Notes under the pieces: model-generated | Told to the model about the DNA's origin: nothing | Seen by the model: the letters and a program-made list of their open reading frames with translations, nothing else | The model's database searches: none | Source of the DNA: Numida meleagris | Lineage: Eukaryota; Chordata; Aves; Galliformes; Numididae | Assembly (NCBI RefSeq): GCF_002078875.1 | Contig: NC_034422.1 | Location: 2,538,923 to 2,602,922 of the forward strand | DNA: 64,000 bases | Direction of reading: 5' to 3' | Shown here: positions 44,201 through 59,200 of the stretch, piece by piece | How the letters are laid out: each line of letters opens with the position of its first letter | How positions within the stretch are numbered: position 1 is the stretch's first letter | Position numbers and translations under genes: made by a program

Positions 44201-47200
44201 GCATCTCCTGCCCTTCAGGTGTTGCAGATGTTGCCAGAAAGTGCTCAGACTTGAGGAACCGCAATGTAAACACTGTCAGATCTCCTCATCTGTAGCAATG
44301 GTTTAAGGCATCTGTATCTCCAGGCCATTTGTGCGCTAAGGGCTGAGAGCCCGCTGGCCTCCTTCAAATGTAATGGGCAGATTTTTGGGCCATTTACTGC
44401 TGATAAATTAAAATGAAAATGCTCCCGTGGAAAAGGCCGCATTTTGACAAAATTTCTAAATCAGAGCAAATACATTTTTTTAATGTTGTCAAAATGTTGG
44501 GTTTTGCTGTTTTTGCAATGAAAATGCGGGGGTTTGCATTTAAACTGACCTTTCAGTTTGAAATATGTTTATATTAAACAAGCTTTTAACACAGAATAGA
44601 ACCTCTCAGAATCATCACGGGTTCAATTTAGCAGAACATTTTGGGATTTGAGGGGGAGCGGAAGGGGGCTAGGGATGAGAAAGTGCCTGTGTTTCTACCA
44701 GTGAAAAACATTTATGTAATTCTTGGCAGTTTAGGTCAGCAGATTTCTGAAAGCTTTGAAAATTCTTTAATGATATGAAAATCTTTTCCAGTCCAGTCGT
44801 GGGGGTGCGTGTGAGGTCTGGAAGACATCCGTCTTTGACAGGCTTCACATTGAAAATGGAAGAAAACCTGAGATCCCTGTCTTGTAAGAATTCCCACGCT
44901 GGGATATTATGAAACATGGATATGGATATCTAAGCTGTTTTAAAATCTCTTTCCATCTCATCTGTTGGCTTCGTGCGGAAAAGAAAGTCTGAAATCTGAG
45001 AGGTTACTCCTGGGGAGCGCTGCTCAGGTGGAGTTCAGCACTTCTTCTGTAAAACATCAGAGTCCAGTTCTAGCTCAAGGATGTGCTGAACATCCACCTC
45101 TGAAGCACCGCCTCCGGCAGAAACCACTGCAGAAAGGCCGGGTAACATGCTCTGCTGGGCGAAGGAGAACCGAGGGGACCTTGCTGCCACGTGCAGATGG
45201 CAAAGCCAATTCTAACTGCTTTCTTACCGCTGGAAGATGCCAACAAGTGATTTTTCCTTTCAGCAAAGCACTGCTGGAGGTGCCATGGGCTCTTGGAAAA
45301 GGATAAAACACAGAGCTGCTACAACACAGCTGTGAGTTGTACGCTAACAGTCTGTACAACCAAGATCCTTCTTGTCTGGCAGCAATTCAGCCATGGGAGC
45401 GTAGGGATTTGCAGCCCCTTAAAGTCATGTACCTTAGCTGCCTTCAGAGAACTTCAGTAATGCACAGCTTTAGGCCACAGTAAACAAGACATTCTATTTC
45501 TCGGTTTTTCTATAACAAATAGAATACAATGTCTAACTGACTGCTTTATTATTATACAATACAAATATATTACATACAATAAAAATATATATCAGTATAA
45601 CATCATAGTTACATTGTAGGGCAGCCATCTCTCAGGTGTATGGGAATAGCTAATAATTAGCATGAGTAAATCATTGTAGCACAAACCACAAACATTATCA
45701 TTCCATGTGTAATTTATCCCTGATGTGAGTACTTGTTCTTCTTAATACTTAATATGTCTGTTTATAGAAAAGTTGATTGAGATAATTAGCAGTAAAAATG
45801 CTAAGGTAACACAGCTATGGTAACATTTATATTGCTATCAATTTTGTTTATAGCAGCCTAAAGACCAATGCTGAAATTAGAAATTATCTACAATTAGCAA
45901 ATAAATTGAGTGTCTCTTGGAATTACTTGATCATGTCTTAAAACACTGCGCAGTGTGATGCTCACGGAGGCAAAGCCAAGTCCCTGGGCTGTGCCAGCTG
46001 CACTGAGCTGAGCAGCACACAAAGCAGCCTGTTTGCTTCTCTGTTCTTGCTGCTTATCAGCTGCAGCACAGCAACTTTGCAGCCTGCATCCGCCTTACCC
46101 GGCACGTGGATAAAGAGTGGCCTGGTGGTGTGTGGCCTGCTGCTGCCCAGGGATCTAACTGCCTCCCCATCCCAGGTGCTGTGCAGGGATTAGGAATGTC
46201 ATCCTTATCCAGGGAAACATCTCCCACTTGTGTTAAGAGTTGCACATTCTCAGAAAAAGAACAAGTCATCCAAGGTGAATTAGCATCTTCATAGGAAGCA
46301 AAATTTCCTTGGATATTTCCTAGCTGTCTCCTTTGACAGAGGCTGTTTCATTCCTCTTCTCTCTGCAACGCATTTTGTCACCTTAAAGAGCGAAATGGGG
46401 CTGAGAGGGGAGGGAAATTGCTGATGGAATGTAAATGTAAAGCAATTTGGACGACCGCAGATGGGGCGGTCACACCACGGTGCAGATCTGTGCTGACTGC
46501 TGAGCACCGGGCTGACAGCATCAGTGTTAGCTGGCCTGAGGCTGCTGCTGGCTTCTCTTCTTCCTCTGTTTTTTTTTTTTGCTTTTATTTTCTGCCCTGC
46601 TTTCTTCAAAGCTAGGTGTCTGAATTCCCTGTGGATTTCTTCTGGGGAGAATTTATCACTGGTAAATAACTATTTGTGTTGAATTTGCAGATGAGCTCAA
46701 GTATATTCTTTAATGATACAGTTTAGTACCCTTTCCTTTTCAGGTTTGCATGGGCATAGGCATTTGAAGGTAATAAATCTGTCGTTCAGATAATGTATTT
46801 GCCCTTGGTACCAAAATATATAAATAAAAATTACAAGGTCATTAACCATATCAAGAGAAAGAAAAACAAGCTGTGTATTAAAAAGCTCTCTGCTGGGATG
46901 GGGTGGGCGAATAGCAGTATACTGAAGCATACTGCTCATCTGCCCTTCTCATCATGAGCATCAATTAATTCCTTTCTTTTTCATAGCACTTCCCCTTTGC
47001 ACTGGGAACCCTCAGCATATGCCAGTCCAAATTTATGAGCAGCGTGTTTTCTGGCGTTTTGCATTTATCAAGTGCAAACTCCTGTGGCCAGTGATTTACT
47101 ATTGGACTGCTCAGAAAGCGGCAAATAAGTATTATCTAACAATGTATTAAAAAAATACAAACTGGAGGAGACGATTTTATCTCCACTTCCCAAGCAATTT

Positions 47201-50200
47201 ATCTCTGTCCCTGAGAAGGCAGGTTGGGGGGGGAATAGCCCTAGAATTGTTCTGGAGTGTATCTGGCCTGGAAATGAGTTCTTACTCTCAGTAAAAGGAA
47301 GCCTTGGAAAGCAATACATTATTTTTCAAGTTTTAATATATTTTATTTATTTCAGTTAGACTGTAATACCAGGTGCAGACCTGAGAGTGCTGGAACCCTA
47401 GGTATTCATTGCGTGACTCCAACCTCACTGACTGAGAAGCAGTCTTTGTTTCCCACTGTGCACTCTTTGTTTCCCACTGTGGTGTTCAGACTGTAAATAA
47501 TCAACAGGAAAAAATGGCACTGTATGGGTACAGTGGTGTCCAGGCTGGTTGGTATAGTCCACACTCAGCCCCTTTTATCTATCTTCTTCAGCTCAGAGGT
47601 ATTTTCACTAGCAAGGACTAGGTTAAATTAGTCTACATGACACAGGTTAATGCCATGTAATTTGTCATCTTCCTAATAGTTCCAAGAACAGTGACATGGG
47701 GAACTTGGATATTTATGGCAGCTAAACCTGTGTATCCAGCACAGGCAGCAGCATTCATGTATAGTCAGTGCAGGGGAAGAGGGGTTTCACCCTCAGAGCA
47801 ATTGTTTTGAATTACTCCGTAGTACCCATCTCAAATGAGGGAACGCTGTATGTGTTCCTAATTGGAGCTGATGTATCAACTTAAAAAGCAAAAAAAACCC
47901 AAACAAAACAAAACAAAACAAAACAAAAAAAAACAACAAAAAAAATCATCTGATTGTTTTTCCTCAAACTCTCCCAGGTCTGGCAATGTGGAGGAAGTAT
48001 GGAGGTGCTTCCCTGCTCTCGTGTGGCACACATCGAACGCACAAAGAAACCCTACAACAACGACATCGATTACTATGCAAAGCGCAACGCCCTACGGGCC
48101 GCGGAGGTCTGGATGGATGACTTCAAGTCCCATGTTTACATGGCATGGAACATCCCCATGGCAGTAAGTATGGGCCACACCAGCTCCTGAACAGAGGCAG
48201 AAGCCTGCATAGTTGTTCCTACTTCGTAATTTGAGGTGAAGGACAGACATTACTACAATTGTATCCAGTGGGCAAAGCGTTGGAGGAGGAGTTCTGTGCT
48301 GGTGAGCACTCAGAGCAGAGAAGTCTGTCATAAACTTGCTTCCTTGTAAGTTTTGTTGTAGGCTCCGGAGCAGTGACACAGACTTATAACTTAACTGGAG
48401 CATGATGTTTCAGGTTTATGTGCTTCCTCAGAGAAAGTCCTTAATTTAGGATGCCATTAAACTTTGAGGTGTTCATGTGCTACAATAGTGAGGACTAGAG
48501 AAAGGTCCATAAATAAATATCATGATTCATCATGGGACTCCGTGGACCTCACCAGGATAAAAAACAATGTGTGCAATAAAAGAATCCCACATTAACTAGG
48601 TTTATTTTCTACAGGGTGAGAGTTGCAATGTGGACACGTTCTGCTTCTTACAGAGCATGTGAATTGTTAATGGCATGTGAGGACCCCCAGGAATCCATGT
48701 AATATAAATATTAGATAAACTGTAGGTTCAATTTATTACTTGATTCTGGAAGTATATCACATGCTACATCTCCACAGAGCATAATTCTTCAAGAGAAGAG
48801 ATATGTGTTATAGCACAGTCAGGTGGAAGCTGACGGCTGTTGTATCTTTTAGTGATATTTGCATCCGAATTATTCATGTGAAGGGGCACGGGGAGAGCAG
48901 CTGAGGGGAAGCATACACTTTTCTTAAGTAAGGATAGTTTTGTTAACCCTTTCATGAAAGATTTGGCCAAAGATGATTGGGTTGAAGTAAATGGAAAGAG
49001 GAAATGCTTCTATCTGAACCGCAAAATATGCCAGTCCAGCTGTATTGTTGTGAATACTCACAGTTATGACCTAGAATCCATCAGAGTCATGGGAGTCCTG
49101 GCAAAGATTTCACCACATTTAGTTTTGTCCTAAATACCTAAATGTGCTCTGATAACTAGATAATATTTCATGTTTCATTTTTCTCTGTGATGCCTGAATA
49201 TGTTAGATGTTCACACCCCTCTGAACTTTAATTACTGCTGTTTAGTATTGGGCATTCTGTGTTGTGTTGAAAGTTAGGGCTCTATGAAGGTGTGTTTTGG
49301 TTGCTACTTTTGGCATGAGAACTAATTGCAGAGAATTACCTTGCCTTAGCAAGGCAATACTGCCTAACACAACATTTCTGTGATAGCAGGAGGAAGACAA
49401 AGCAGTGCTTGCCTAAGCTTTTAGGGGCATTTTGGCCCTGCCTGAATCCATTTGAACAAATGGTTAGTTTCTAGCAGGAAGGTGAAAGAGAAATAATCTT
49501 TGTAAATTTGTTTACTTGATGCTTTCTGCAAACGAACTCTGAGAATATAAAAGACATATAAATAAGCATTTACACCAAAACATCATTTCCTTTAATCTCT
49601 CTGAGATTACTTATTGATGTAGTTTTCTGCACGGAGCCGTACAACAGTGTTTTTAAAAAAAAATAGGCACATCTATATTAAAAGGCATAAAATCAGCAGA
49701 AGTATTGAACATTAAAATATACTTTCCATAAAGTAAATTGATTGATAAAATGGACATCATAAAAATAACCCCATTAGCTTTCAGGAAAAGGAAGCTAGCA
49801 TGTTAGTGTTCGCAGAGTTATTCTGCTGTAGTGTTCAATCTAGTTGACCTAAGTACTTCACTGGTCAAGGCCATAAGAAAAAACTTTCTGTGAGAGAAGT
49901 AGAAACCTTACTGCCAGGTTAAAAAGGATGTGTCTGCATACTAAATCGTGTGGGCACCTCATTCCTGTACCATCATGCAGTAACCCCTACTTAATGACTA
50001 CAGCTAGTATGGAACAAGGCGCAGCGTTTTCATAGCTGCTCAATTTGCTGCGCTTGTGATCTGTAGAAATAGCCTAGCGAGCAAGGTGTTATATTTCTTC
50101 ATTACAGAATAGAAGAGAGACAAGTAAAATACATGTGTTCTGTATTACCCAAACCCAACCAAATTAACCCTTTTGTAACACACACCAGCTTTTCCCTTCT

Positions 50201-53200
50201 AAGTTATCGAGGGTCTGTTCACAATGTGTACCTGATTAGTGGGTGATCGCTGGACACATCTGCAGAGTTATCCCCAGGGCCCCTGTAACCTCCACTGGTC
50301 AGCATAGCGTTATTGTACTTTGCCAAATATTTGGTATGCGCTGTTTACGATCTATTCCTCAACAATTTTTATGATAAATAAATCTTACATTGAATGATTT
50401 ATTGTACTGAGTGCCTCCGAGAATTCCTCTCCTTCCATTTAGCCTGAAGTAGAACATAAATTAACATTCATTTGAATGGATGCTGCATAGAGAGCTCATG
50501 ACAAAGTATGCATCAGCAAGCAGCAGTGAGCACAGCAAACTCTTTATGTGGAAAATGGAAAAACCTGTTCAGTATTACACTTGTATTCTCTCCTGAAAAC
50601 AAGGCATCTGTTGGGGATTCTAATAAACCCTGAGCTAAGACTTGCTGCTGTCTTGTACCCCTGCATTAGACACCATTTGTAAAACAAATATTTCCTCCAG
50701 AAAGATTTCTGTACAAGGCACTTAAGATAGATCCATGCAAAACCCACCAGTTTCAGACCATTCAATTCTTTCAGTGTCAGAAAAGATTTTTAGATGAGGT
50801 AACTTAATGTCTTGGTGTTGAACTGTGATGATTTATACTGGTTTGTATCTACAGACAGTAACTGATGTGGTCTTTTTGAAATGGCTGAGTTTGATCATAC
50901 TAATTTGAATTTTTTCCAGCCTATGTTTTTTATGGAATTTTTTAGTCAAATGTGAATTAAATTCTGAAATAGAATTACAAAGAAAGTATTGAGTTTAAAT
51001 GCATTTTATAGCTTAAGTCTGTGAATGAGCTCCAGTTCCAGTAAAAACTGAATGCTGGTCTATGCAAATGTTTAATGGAGCTTAATTACTTTTTGAGCAG
51101 CTCTGCTTTGAAGTTTTAACAGGTCTGTTCTCATTTACATTAGTGAATACCCAAGGCTGTTAATAGTCTAAACCATGATCAAGCTGCTATATCTTAGATC
51201 AGAATTACAGCTAAATTCCTTATGAATCTGAAAGCAAAGGAGTTCAGGTTTGATTGCAAACATTTAGAATTGCTGTATGTTAACAACACTCACATTGTTT
51301 TTTTTATATTTTGATTTATGTTTGGGGTTTTTTTTTTGCTTGTTCGTTATCCTTATTTTTCTACTGACTTGCATTAATATTTATTGTCTGCTCTCAGCAG
51401 CAGCTGTTTGATGAGCTGCTACTTACAAAAGAGGAAGGAGAGAGGGAAATACAGCTTGGTATACAAAATGAACTCCAATTTGGCTTCAGTTTAAAAAAAA
51501 AAAAAGAAACAACTGTAAAGTCAATGTGGTGAAATTTCTTTATTCTTTTTCTGTTCTGTAGAACCCTGGAGTTGATTTTGGAGATGTTTCTGAAAGAATA
51601 GCTCTACGACAGAGACTGCAGTGCCGGAGTTTTAAGTGGTACTTGGAGAACGTCTATCCTGAAATGAGAGTCTATAATAACACAGTCACTTATGGAGAGG
51701 TACTGTATGTCTTCGAAAACACACCATGGCTGCATTAGAGAATTCTTTTCATCTTAGTGGTGGGTATCCAGATGTACAAAGCAATTTCAAGTCAGAATAG
51801 TAGTCAAAGCAGAAATGCTCTCACCTACTTTTAATCAACACTAGGAAGCGTGGCTTTGAGAGGCGCTGTCTCTCCCATTGGGGTGTGTCAGATGAAATAA
51901 TTCTGACTATTTGCAATCTCCCTGGCTTTCATTTTAAAATAGAGCAGCTCTGAGAGCATGAACTTGAGGTCATGTTTTTTCCCCAAATAGGATACCACAG
52001 ACATGAACAAAATATCAGCAGTCAAGACAGCCGAAATAATTAGTTAATAAAAACAGCTGAATTTATGGAACTATTTTTAGTTAAAGAAGAAACTCATATT
52101 GGTTTTTGCCAAACTATTCAAAAGATTATATTCTCTTCATTAATTTATTTTCGCAAATCCTCTTCCTTGGGGATAAAAAGCCGCATGTTCAGATGGCGTT
52201 GAGGCTACCACTTGGCAAGTTTTCATCTCGTCAGAAAAAGCCATTAGAGAAAAATAATTCTGCTGTTTTGTGCTCAGAATCTGTATTTTAATTTCCACCT
52301 GTGCACCACTAATAAGTAAGACCTGAGAACACCTACTCTGAGATAGCTGAATGGACAAGTTAGTTAACCCTGATAAAATGTTGAATCCAAATGCATTGGA
52401 GATGTGTAGGTGATTTGGTTCAACTCAGCTTTCTGGGTCATTTCTTTTCCACCTGTTAAACAATCAGAACCACTGTATCTGCTCTAACCCGATCCTTAAA
52501 GTCGGATATGCCTTCTGTAATTTTTTAAGAGTTTATCATGTGCCTGGAAGGTAAGGGCTGCTATATGTCTGTGAACTGGGACAAAGTTCTAGGACAGTGT
52601 TTTTAAGATTCTGTTTCAGTTGTCTACTGGAATTAGGCAACAAATTTTCACACGTGTCAGTGACATGGACATCCTTTCTTGCTGTCCCATTTAAATGACT
52701 TCATATAAAAATAAGTCAGGCCCTTCAGATATTGATACAAAGTGCAAGTTTTATTGCATAATACCACTGTGCTTCCTAGTATAACTATCCCTGGCAGTAA
52801 CCAAGGAAAGACATTTAGTAAATCCAACAGGAGCTATTAGTAACTGTCAGCTCTGAAAATGCTGCTAACTGAGAAGAATATTGGCAGTACTGCCAATGCT
52901 GTGTCAATTACACCAGACGGTTAGGAAGCTGGGCTCTAAAAATAAGTCTGTTTCTGTTGAGTGGTCGCATACAAAGTTCTCGAGTCACACAGAAAGTTCA
53001 GCGATGCAAGTATCCAATTCATTAACATTTATGATAAATTGGAGCCACACAAGCTATCTAGCGGAGCTAGAAGCTAGTGGAGTTCTGGAATTGTTTGATT
53101 GAACAATTCCAAACTGGAATTGTTCTCTTTCTTACATGCCCATAATAAAAAAAAACTAGAGGCTTCATCCTAAATGATATCAAGCTTGTTATTAATATTT

Positions 53201-56200
53201 TCTCTTATGCCTATTTTTCTAGAGGAAAAGGTGTTTGAATTTTCAAGACTTTAAGGAAAATAAATGTATTGAGTAGACATGAAACATATTGAAACAGTAG
53301 TAAAAATATATTTCCTAGTGACTCAATTCACATTTTTAAAGCTGTGTCATAAAGCTGTCTTCATGTTCTTTAGCCTTTATAGTACACGAGTCATAAAATA
53401 AACCTCCTGAAATTTAATTGCTAGGGAACCCCCTTATCCCATCAGATTGCCTGTTATGTTCGTACACTATAGTATAAAGGATTATTTACTGACTTTCCAA
53501 CACATCATGCAGCAGCTATTTCTGTACTGTAGGGGTGGCCAGACAAATTGTTGAGTCTAAACTCAAAGCAACCTGTTGACTGTTTCAGAATGACCATTTA
53601 AACAACTTCTCATTTAAGAGACCTGTGAAAATTTTCTGTGTCCAAAGTGTGCATAATGCTTGTATCCTGAAGAGAAAGAAAGGCTTGTAATTTCACAGGA
53701 GTTCCAGCACAGTTTTATGGACTCTTCTTCTCTGAGGAGATGCATGAATTTTTGACTTGGTTGGTTCTCTGAACAAAATATTAAAATATATTAAAGCCAT
53801 TCAGTGCTGCTAATCATTGCTGTATCCTTTCACAATGATGTAAATCACATTATATTCTTAATTGAAATAAAATTGTTTAATATGATCTTTTGGTTCTTAC
53901 GTACACAATAGGAGCAAATAAAAGAGTGCCACAGCCAACTCAATCCTGGGCAGTTCCTTTGCTGTTTGGTAAAGTCACATTTTCAGCATGGAAGGTCTAC
54001 TTTTTTTTTCTACACAAGGGTAATTTGGAGCAAATTTTGGCCTGAGTTTATAGAGTGCTTTTTATGGGGTTTTGATCCTTGAGTAATTGATGAAGATAAA
54101 ACTCTCACTCAAGTTAATAATTTTGTAAAGACGGGAGGTTGTCCAAATGATCTGTCTTTTCCTGGAGCAACTGCACTATTGGAGTCCTGTCATATATGGA
54201 GAATGTGTTCCTCAGAGAAGAGGAGAATAGTTTTATCCACTGTTTGTGTCAGTACTTGTAGTACAACTAAGTTTTGTCTGGATTGAACTTGCATCTTACA
54301 GAACAATTTCTAGTACAACTGTTTTCTTTCTGATTGGGTTATAGGTGCGTAACAGCAAGGCTAGCGGCTACTGCTTAGATCAGGGAGCTGAAGAAGATGA
54401 TAAAGCAATCCTTTATCCATGCCATGGAATGTCCTCTCAGGTAAATCATTTACATCCCATAACTATCGAGAAACCTGTAACTTTAAGAAATTTTCAGAAG
54501 AAACAAGAAGTTATTTATTGTGTTTAAGTTGAGTTTGGCGGTATATCTTCATGCTGCAAAAGCAAATCTTTGACTTCCCACTAGTGTTTTTGAGTGCCCT
54601 TTCCCAGATAGTACAACATGCAAATCTATACACTGAAGATGCTAATAAGGAAAACAGAAAAATCGTGGTAATTTGTTTTAATAATGGAGAGATCCACTGA
54701 TGATTAACGAATTTAGACTGTTTGTTTGCATGAGCAGCTCTTCTCATTGTGACTTATTTTAGGAATCGTACCTCTTTACGTTAACTGTTGATTGGTCCAG
54801 TAGGTTCCTATGCAGAAATGTTTTAGCAGGATGCTGATGTGATTCCCTGAGTAGGCAAAAAGTTAATCACGTACTTAACATTAACTTTGAATGCAAGTAA
54901 GAATATCTTTTACATTAATACTTTTCTAAAATTGAACATTTGGGGTTTTTTAGGTCCCTATGAATATTATTTTCTTACAGATGTCTGGTGAATTTGAAAT
55001 GACATTTCTTCTTTCCTTTATTGTAACATTACTTGTTTTTTAGATACAACTTGGTTATTATTTAGATCTAGGACTTGAGCTACTTCTAAAATCTAATTCT
55101 ACTTTCATTTAAAGTACCGTCCAAACCAAAACTACATTAATGAATGTTCTCATGTGTAAATAAACTCTGACCTTATCGTGGACTTAGGAATTTTCTGAAG
55201 TTCACCCATACGTGTATTGATTTGGAGTCCTGGCTCATACATTGCCATGGAGGCGTAACAGGAGTTTTGAAATGTAAATCTTGCCTTAATTGGAAGCTGG
55301 TTAAGAGTCAAACCTCATTAGAGCAAAGAGGATAGACAGTAATTCCTACTGACAAAATGTCCAGCCTTAGCAGAATCGTTATGGGACTTCTGACTGACGC
55401 TTTCACAGTAAAGACAGAAGGGACAGCCTCCAAGTAAGGTAACAAAATAGTATTGTTTAATTAGATGTAAATGAGTTTTCCAAGAAGACTAGTTAGAGAC
55501 ATCGAGACACTCAGGGAGCTGAGTCTCTTGCTCCATTCCAATTCTGACCAGAAGGCTGCAAATTTAAGTCTTTCTCAAAAGTCCCTTTCCAACATATAAT
55601 AATCTATTATCATGCTAGCACTGAAAGGAAAAATGAAATAGATTATTATCATATTTTGCAACCTAAATGTGATTCTTAAAATTCTGAGGCCTAAAGCAGC
55701 TCACCTCTCAGACAGCATCCAGCTCTGACCAGTTTCTTTCATTCATTTCAACCGAGCTTTCAGTTCACTTTGGAGAAAGACTTAAGGAACAAGTCATTGC
55801 CCATAAGTAATAGCCAAATAAACTGGGCAGCTCTTTTCAGGTGCAAATAACAATCCATAAATTATACACTGCACAAAATATTGAAGATGGATGATGACCC
55901 ATTCAGTCTCTTCTGGCTCAGTTCCACTACTTGTCTCTCATATCTCACCTATTTGGAATTCTCAAAAAAGACTTTAAATTACAGCCACAAGATAGAGCCC
56001 TATTGTACTAGCATTTTATAAAAGCATAGAAAGAGAAAGTCACTCTCCTCAAGCCCTTAAAATCCAAAGTAATCTCTGCACATGAGAATTACAAAAGTAT
56101 GAGTAAGTTAATCTACCAAGTCATCCTGCAGCAGTTTCCATTTCACTCAGTAAGAAACACCGGGCAGAAGGCAAAGGTGATGTTTTACCTAAGTTGAGTA

Positions 56201-59200
56201 TTTCATAGACAAGTATGGGTTGGAGCCACTCAAATGCAGCCAAGATAATTAATGATTACACAGCTGGAAAAGTTCTATCATCTCATCACAATTTACAAAA
56301 TTAATTCAGTATGAGAACTACAGCTGCACAAACCCTAATCAAGGATATTCAAGCACATAGCATAAAAGGTGTTGACAGCAAGCTTTTTAATATATTAAAT
56401 AAACATTTTTAAAGCCCCTCTTATAATCATCCTTGGGTGAGCATAGTTGTCTGTTATGTTTAGCTTTCAGTTTCTGACATTTTTCATTGCAAGCAGAGGG
56501 CATAAAATACCCCTGCTGAGTTGAGATTTGGCTTAGTTGTACGTGCCTGCTGAATATAAATGAATATTAACACGGTGCTCATTTTCACCAGTTTAGGTCA
56601 TCACTGGTGCTTGAGGTGTGTCCGACTGGTTTGAAAACTCAGTATTCAGATACAATCTGGTTTCTTTTTTGATGCTCTTCAAATCTGACAAGCAAATAAG
56701 CAGTGATCTGAGTATACACTGAAACCAACAGAAGTCAGTCAAGTGTTTAAAGAAAGCTGAGATAGGCATAAGGTTACTGTTCATTCTGTGATATGTTGTT
56801 CTTTGCTTCTACTTCTTAACTTCCTATTTTCCATGCATATTGCACACCTTTGAATGGTGTGTCCTGCAATACAAGTGAAAAAGAAAGCCATGCCCCAGTT
56901 ACTGCTCTACGAACAAAATACCTTTCCCTATGCGTCTTCTCAAGATCAGGTTTTTACCACCATAGTTCACACATTTTCAACTTAAATCAGCTTCTAAATT
57001 ACTTTATTCAAACTGGGATTACGTCTTTTGTGGATACCCTTGAATGCGTTTAGCTTGCATTCACATCAATTTAACATCATGAATTTGACTCAAGCTAAAT
57101 CAGTGTAAGCCAGCAGTTAGGAATATCTAAACAAGGTTTTGCATGGGCCTAAGTTGATTTCAGAACTCACTTTACAGAGGAGTATTGCCATTTTGATATG
57201 TGTTCACGGGATGTGAAGTTGGAGTCTAATCCCTCACAGGAAAAAAAGAGTTGCAAACGCTCCTGAAAGAGCAATGGGAAACACCATCCGCAGCTAGAGA
57301 AATAGGAAAAAAAGTGGAGTATACTGGGGGAACTGAAGTGGCTTGTCATATGCAATCACCTGTAATGCACATTGGGTCTACAGCACCTTTTGTTTAAAAA
57401 AAAAAAAAAAATGAAAAGGAAAAAGGAACAACCCCAAAAGTGGCACACAGGTGTTGAGCCATATGAGAGCAATTCTACGGCCTCGGTGGAAATGTTCACT
57501 GTCTCCGAGTCTGTCTTGAATGCTGTGATGTGGAGCTGATCACACAGCATGTGAAAGAGGAGAACTGAACCAAACAGCATCCTGGATGGCAGGGCCCTGG
57601 CTCCCTCCCTCCCTCCTGCACTCCCCTCCCTTTCACACCGGCACAGCGGCCGTGGCGCTGAGCACTCCTGGTGCTGAGATCAAGCAGAAGGGACAGAGAT
57701 CTCCACGCTCGGATTCCTGGAGCTCGCAGCTACACAAACAGATGGAATAAAAGCAGATGAAAGGCCTCTCTTAAACTGTTGCTTGAGGACAGATTTTTAA
57801 CGTTTTTCCAGGCAGAGCTATGTTGTTCCATAGCACACTGGATAGCACATCTGATTGCTCAGAGCAGGGCAATGGATGGAAAGGAAATTTCCCAACAGAA
57901 GCAATGGGTGGCGTTCTGTCAAAGAAGCAGTGTGTTTGGCAACTTTTTGTTGCGACGAGCATTCTGGATGTTTAAGACATTTCAGGGTCTGTTTCATTAA
58001 TGTCAGCTTACAGCTCACCTTAACCTGCAGAGCTGAGAGGCTGTTAAAGATTTTGTTTTGCTGGGGGAACGCGAGCGAGGAGTTACATCTCCTGTGGAAA
58101 CTACCTGCACTCATCTGTGTGTCTCCTCCAAAGTTACCTGCTGATTTGTACTTTTTTCACTTGATTAGAAATCGGCAGGGATGGGTTCTCTGAAGTCAAA
58201 TCCTTCAATTAAAAGCTGACATTTACCTATCAGATTATGCTCCCGAGGACCACCTTCCATAAGCATCACTGCCTGCTATTTTTTTCATCAGATGTAGTGA
58301 CTTTGGTAAACAGCCCTTGACATCTCTTCCATTCTGCTCAGATTTCTGAAAATAGAAAGGAAAAATGTCCTGTGTTATCGTAGGCACAGCAGATAGCATC
58401 AGGATTAGAGCCTGGAGCAGTGAACACAGCTCAGCTTCAGTATGTGAGGTCCTTGTGTTCTTCTCAGGCAAAAGAGAGAAACTGAGCAAAGGTCCATCAT
58501 CACATGGGCATTAAGAAGAAGCGTTCCTGTTCTGCAGCTTGGGAATGTGTGGGTATGTGAGGCTCGCAGCACATCAGCATTTGTGTACAGGGGTTTTGTT
58601 TGTTTGTTTTCACTGGGTTTGAATATGCCTTGATAAAGGGGGGCTGCCATTTGATTCTGGCTGACAGGGAATGGATTTGGCATGATGCATCACGCCCACA
58701 GTTCTAATGCAAATGCAGAGGTTGTCATTTCATTTTCAGCATGGAAGTGACACTTGAGATTGAACTTGAACACAGCAACTGTAATTTTCATTATTTCATT
58801 GATTCTGTATTCCAGTTCCTCTTTGCTAGTCTTCAGTACTAAGCAACTTACTTTAATGCTTAGTGTATTTGTGCAGTTTATATCATCTCTATGAAGTGAT
58901 GATATCAAGTCTTTGGAGGGAGACATTATTAATCATATAATGAATCTTAATTTGAACTTTGATGAACCTTAATTTCAGATCTGGTTTTGCAGAAGCAGGC
59001 ACTAAAATTTTACTACATAATAAGGTCTGAATTGACATGATGGTTTGTATGTGCTTTCAGAATTTTGCTTTATTTCATTTCAGATGAGCCTAAGTTTTTA
59101 TAACTTTTGGAACTCTCAGCAGAAAGTACAGATTCAGGAAAATTAAGCTGATGCTATTCCGTTTGTCTCATTGCTGTATAGATATCCATTTCCTGTGCCA

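Larger units (their letters stand above)
8276..47977 (+). other. GALNT9: 39.7 kb GALNT9 intron
   Basis: The donor GTGAGT at 8276 and the acceptor CTCTCCCAG at 47977 join IELGMR to VWQCGG, which are contiguous in the family. No nested gene was recognised on either strand. Contents that I could identify: CR1 LINE 3' ends at 11401-11457, 32346-32559 and 40469-40618, a possible CR1 or cryptic-exon segment at 30979-31147, a MIR-like relic at 16520-16622, a palindromic DNA-transposon-like relic at 28861-28985, several homopolymer or simple tracts, and palindromes at 18617-18638 and 23981-24001. The rest is AT-rich unique-looking sequence in which I see nothing specific. Confidence 0.85.

Noticed and set aside
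47897..47925. Regular CAAAA repeat as a CRISPR-like array
   Set aside because: It is a simple sequence repeat with a five-base unit and no spacers, in a vertebrate intron.
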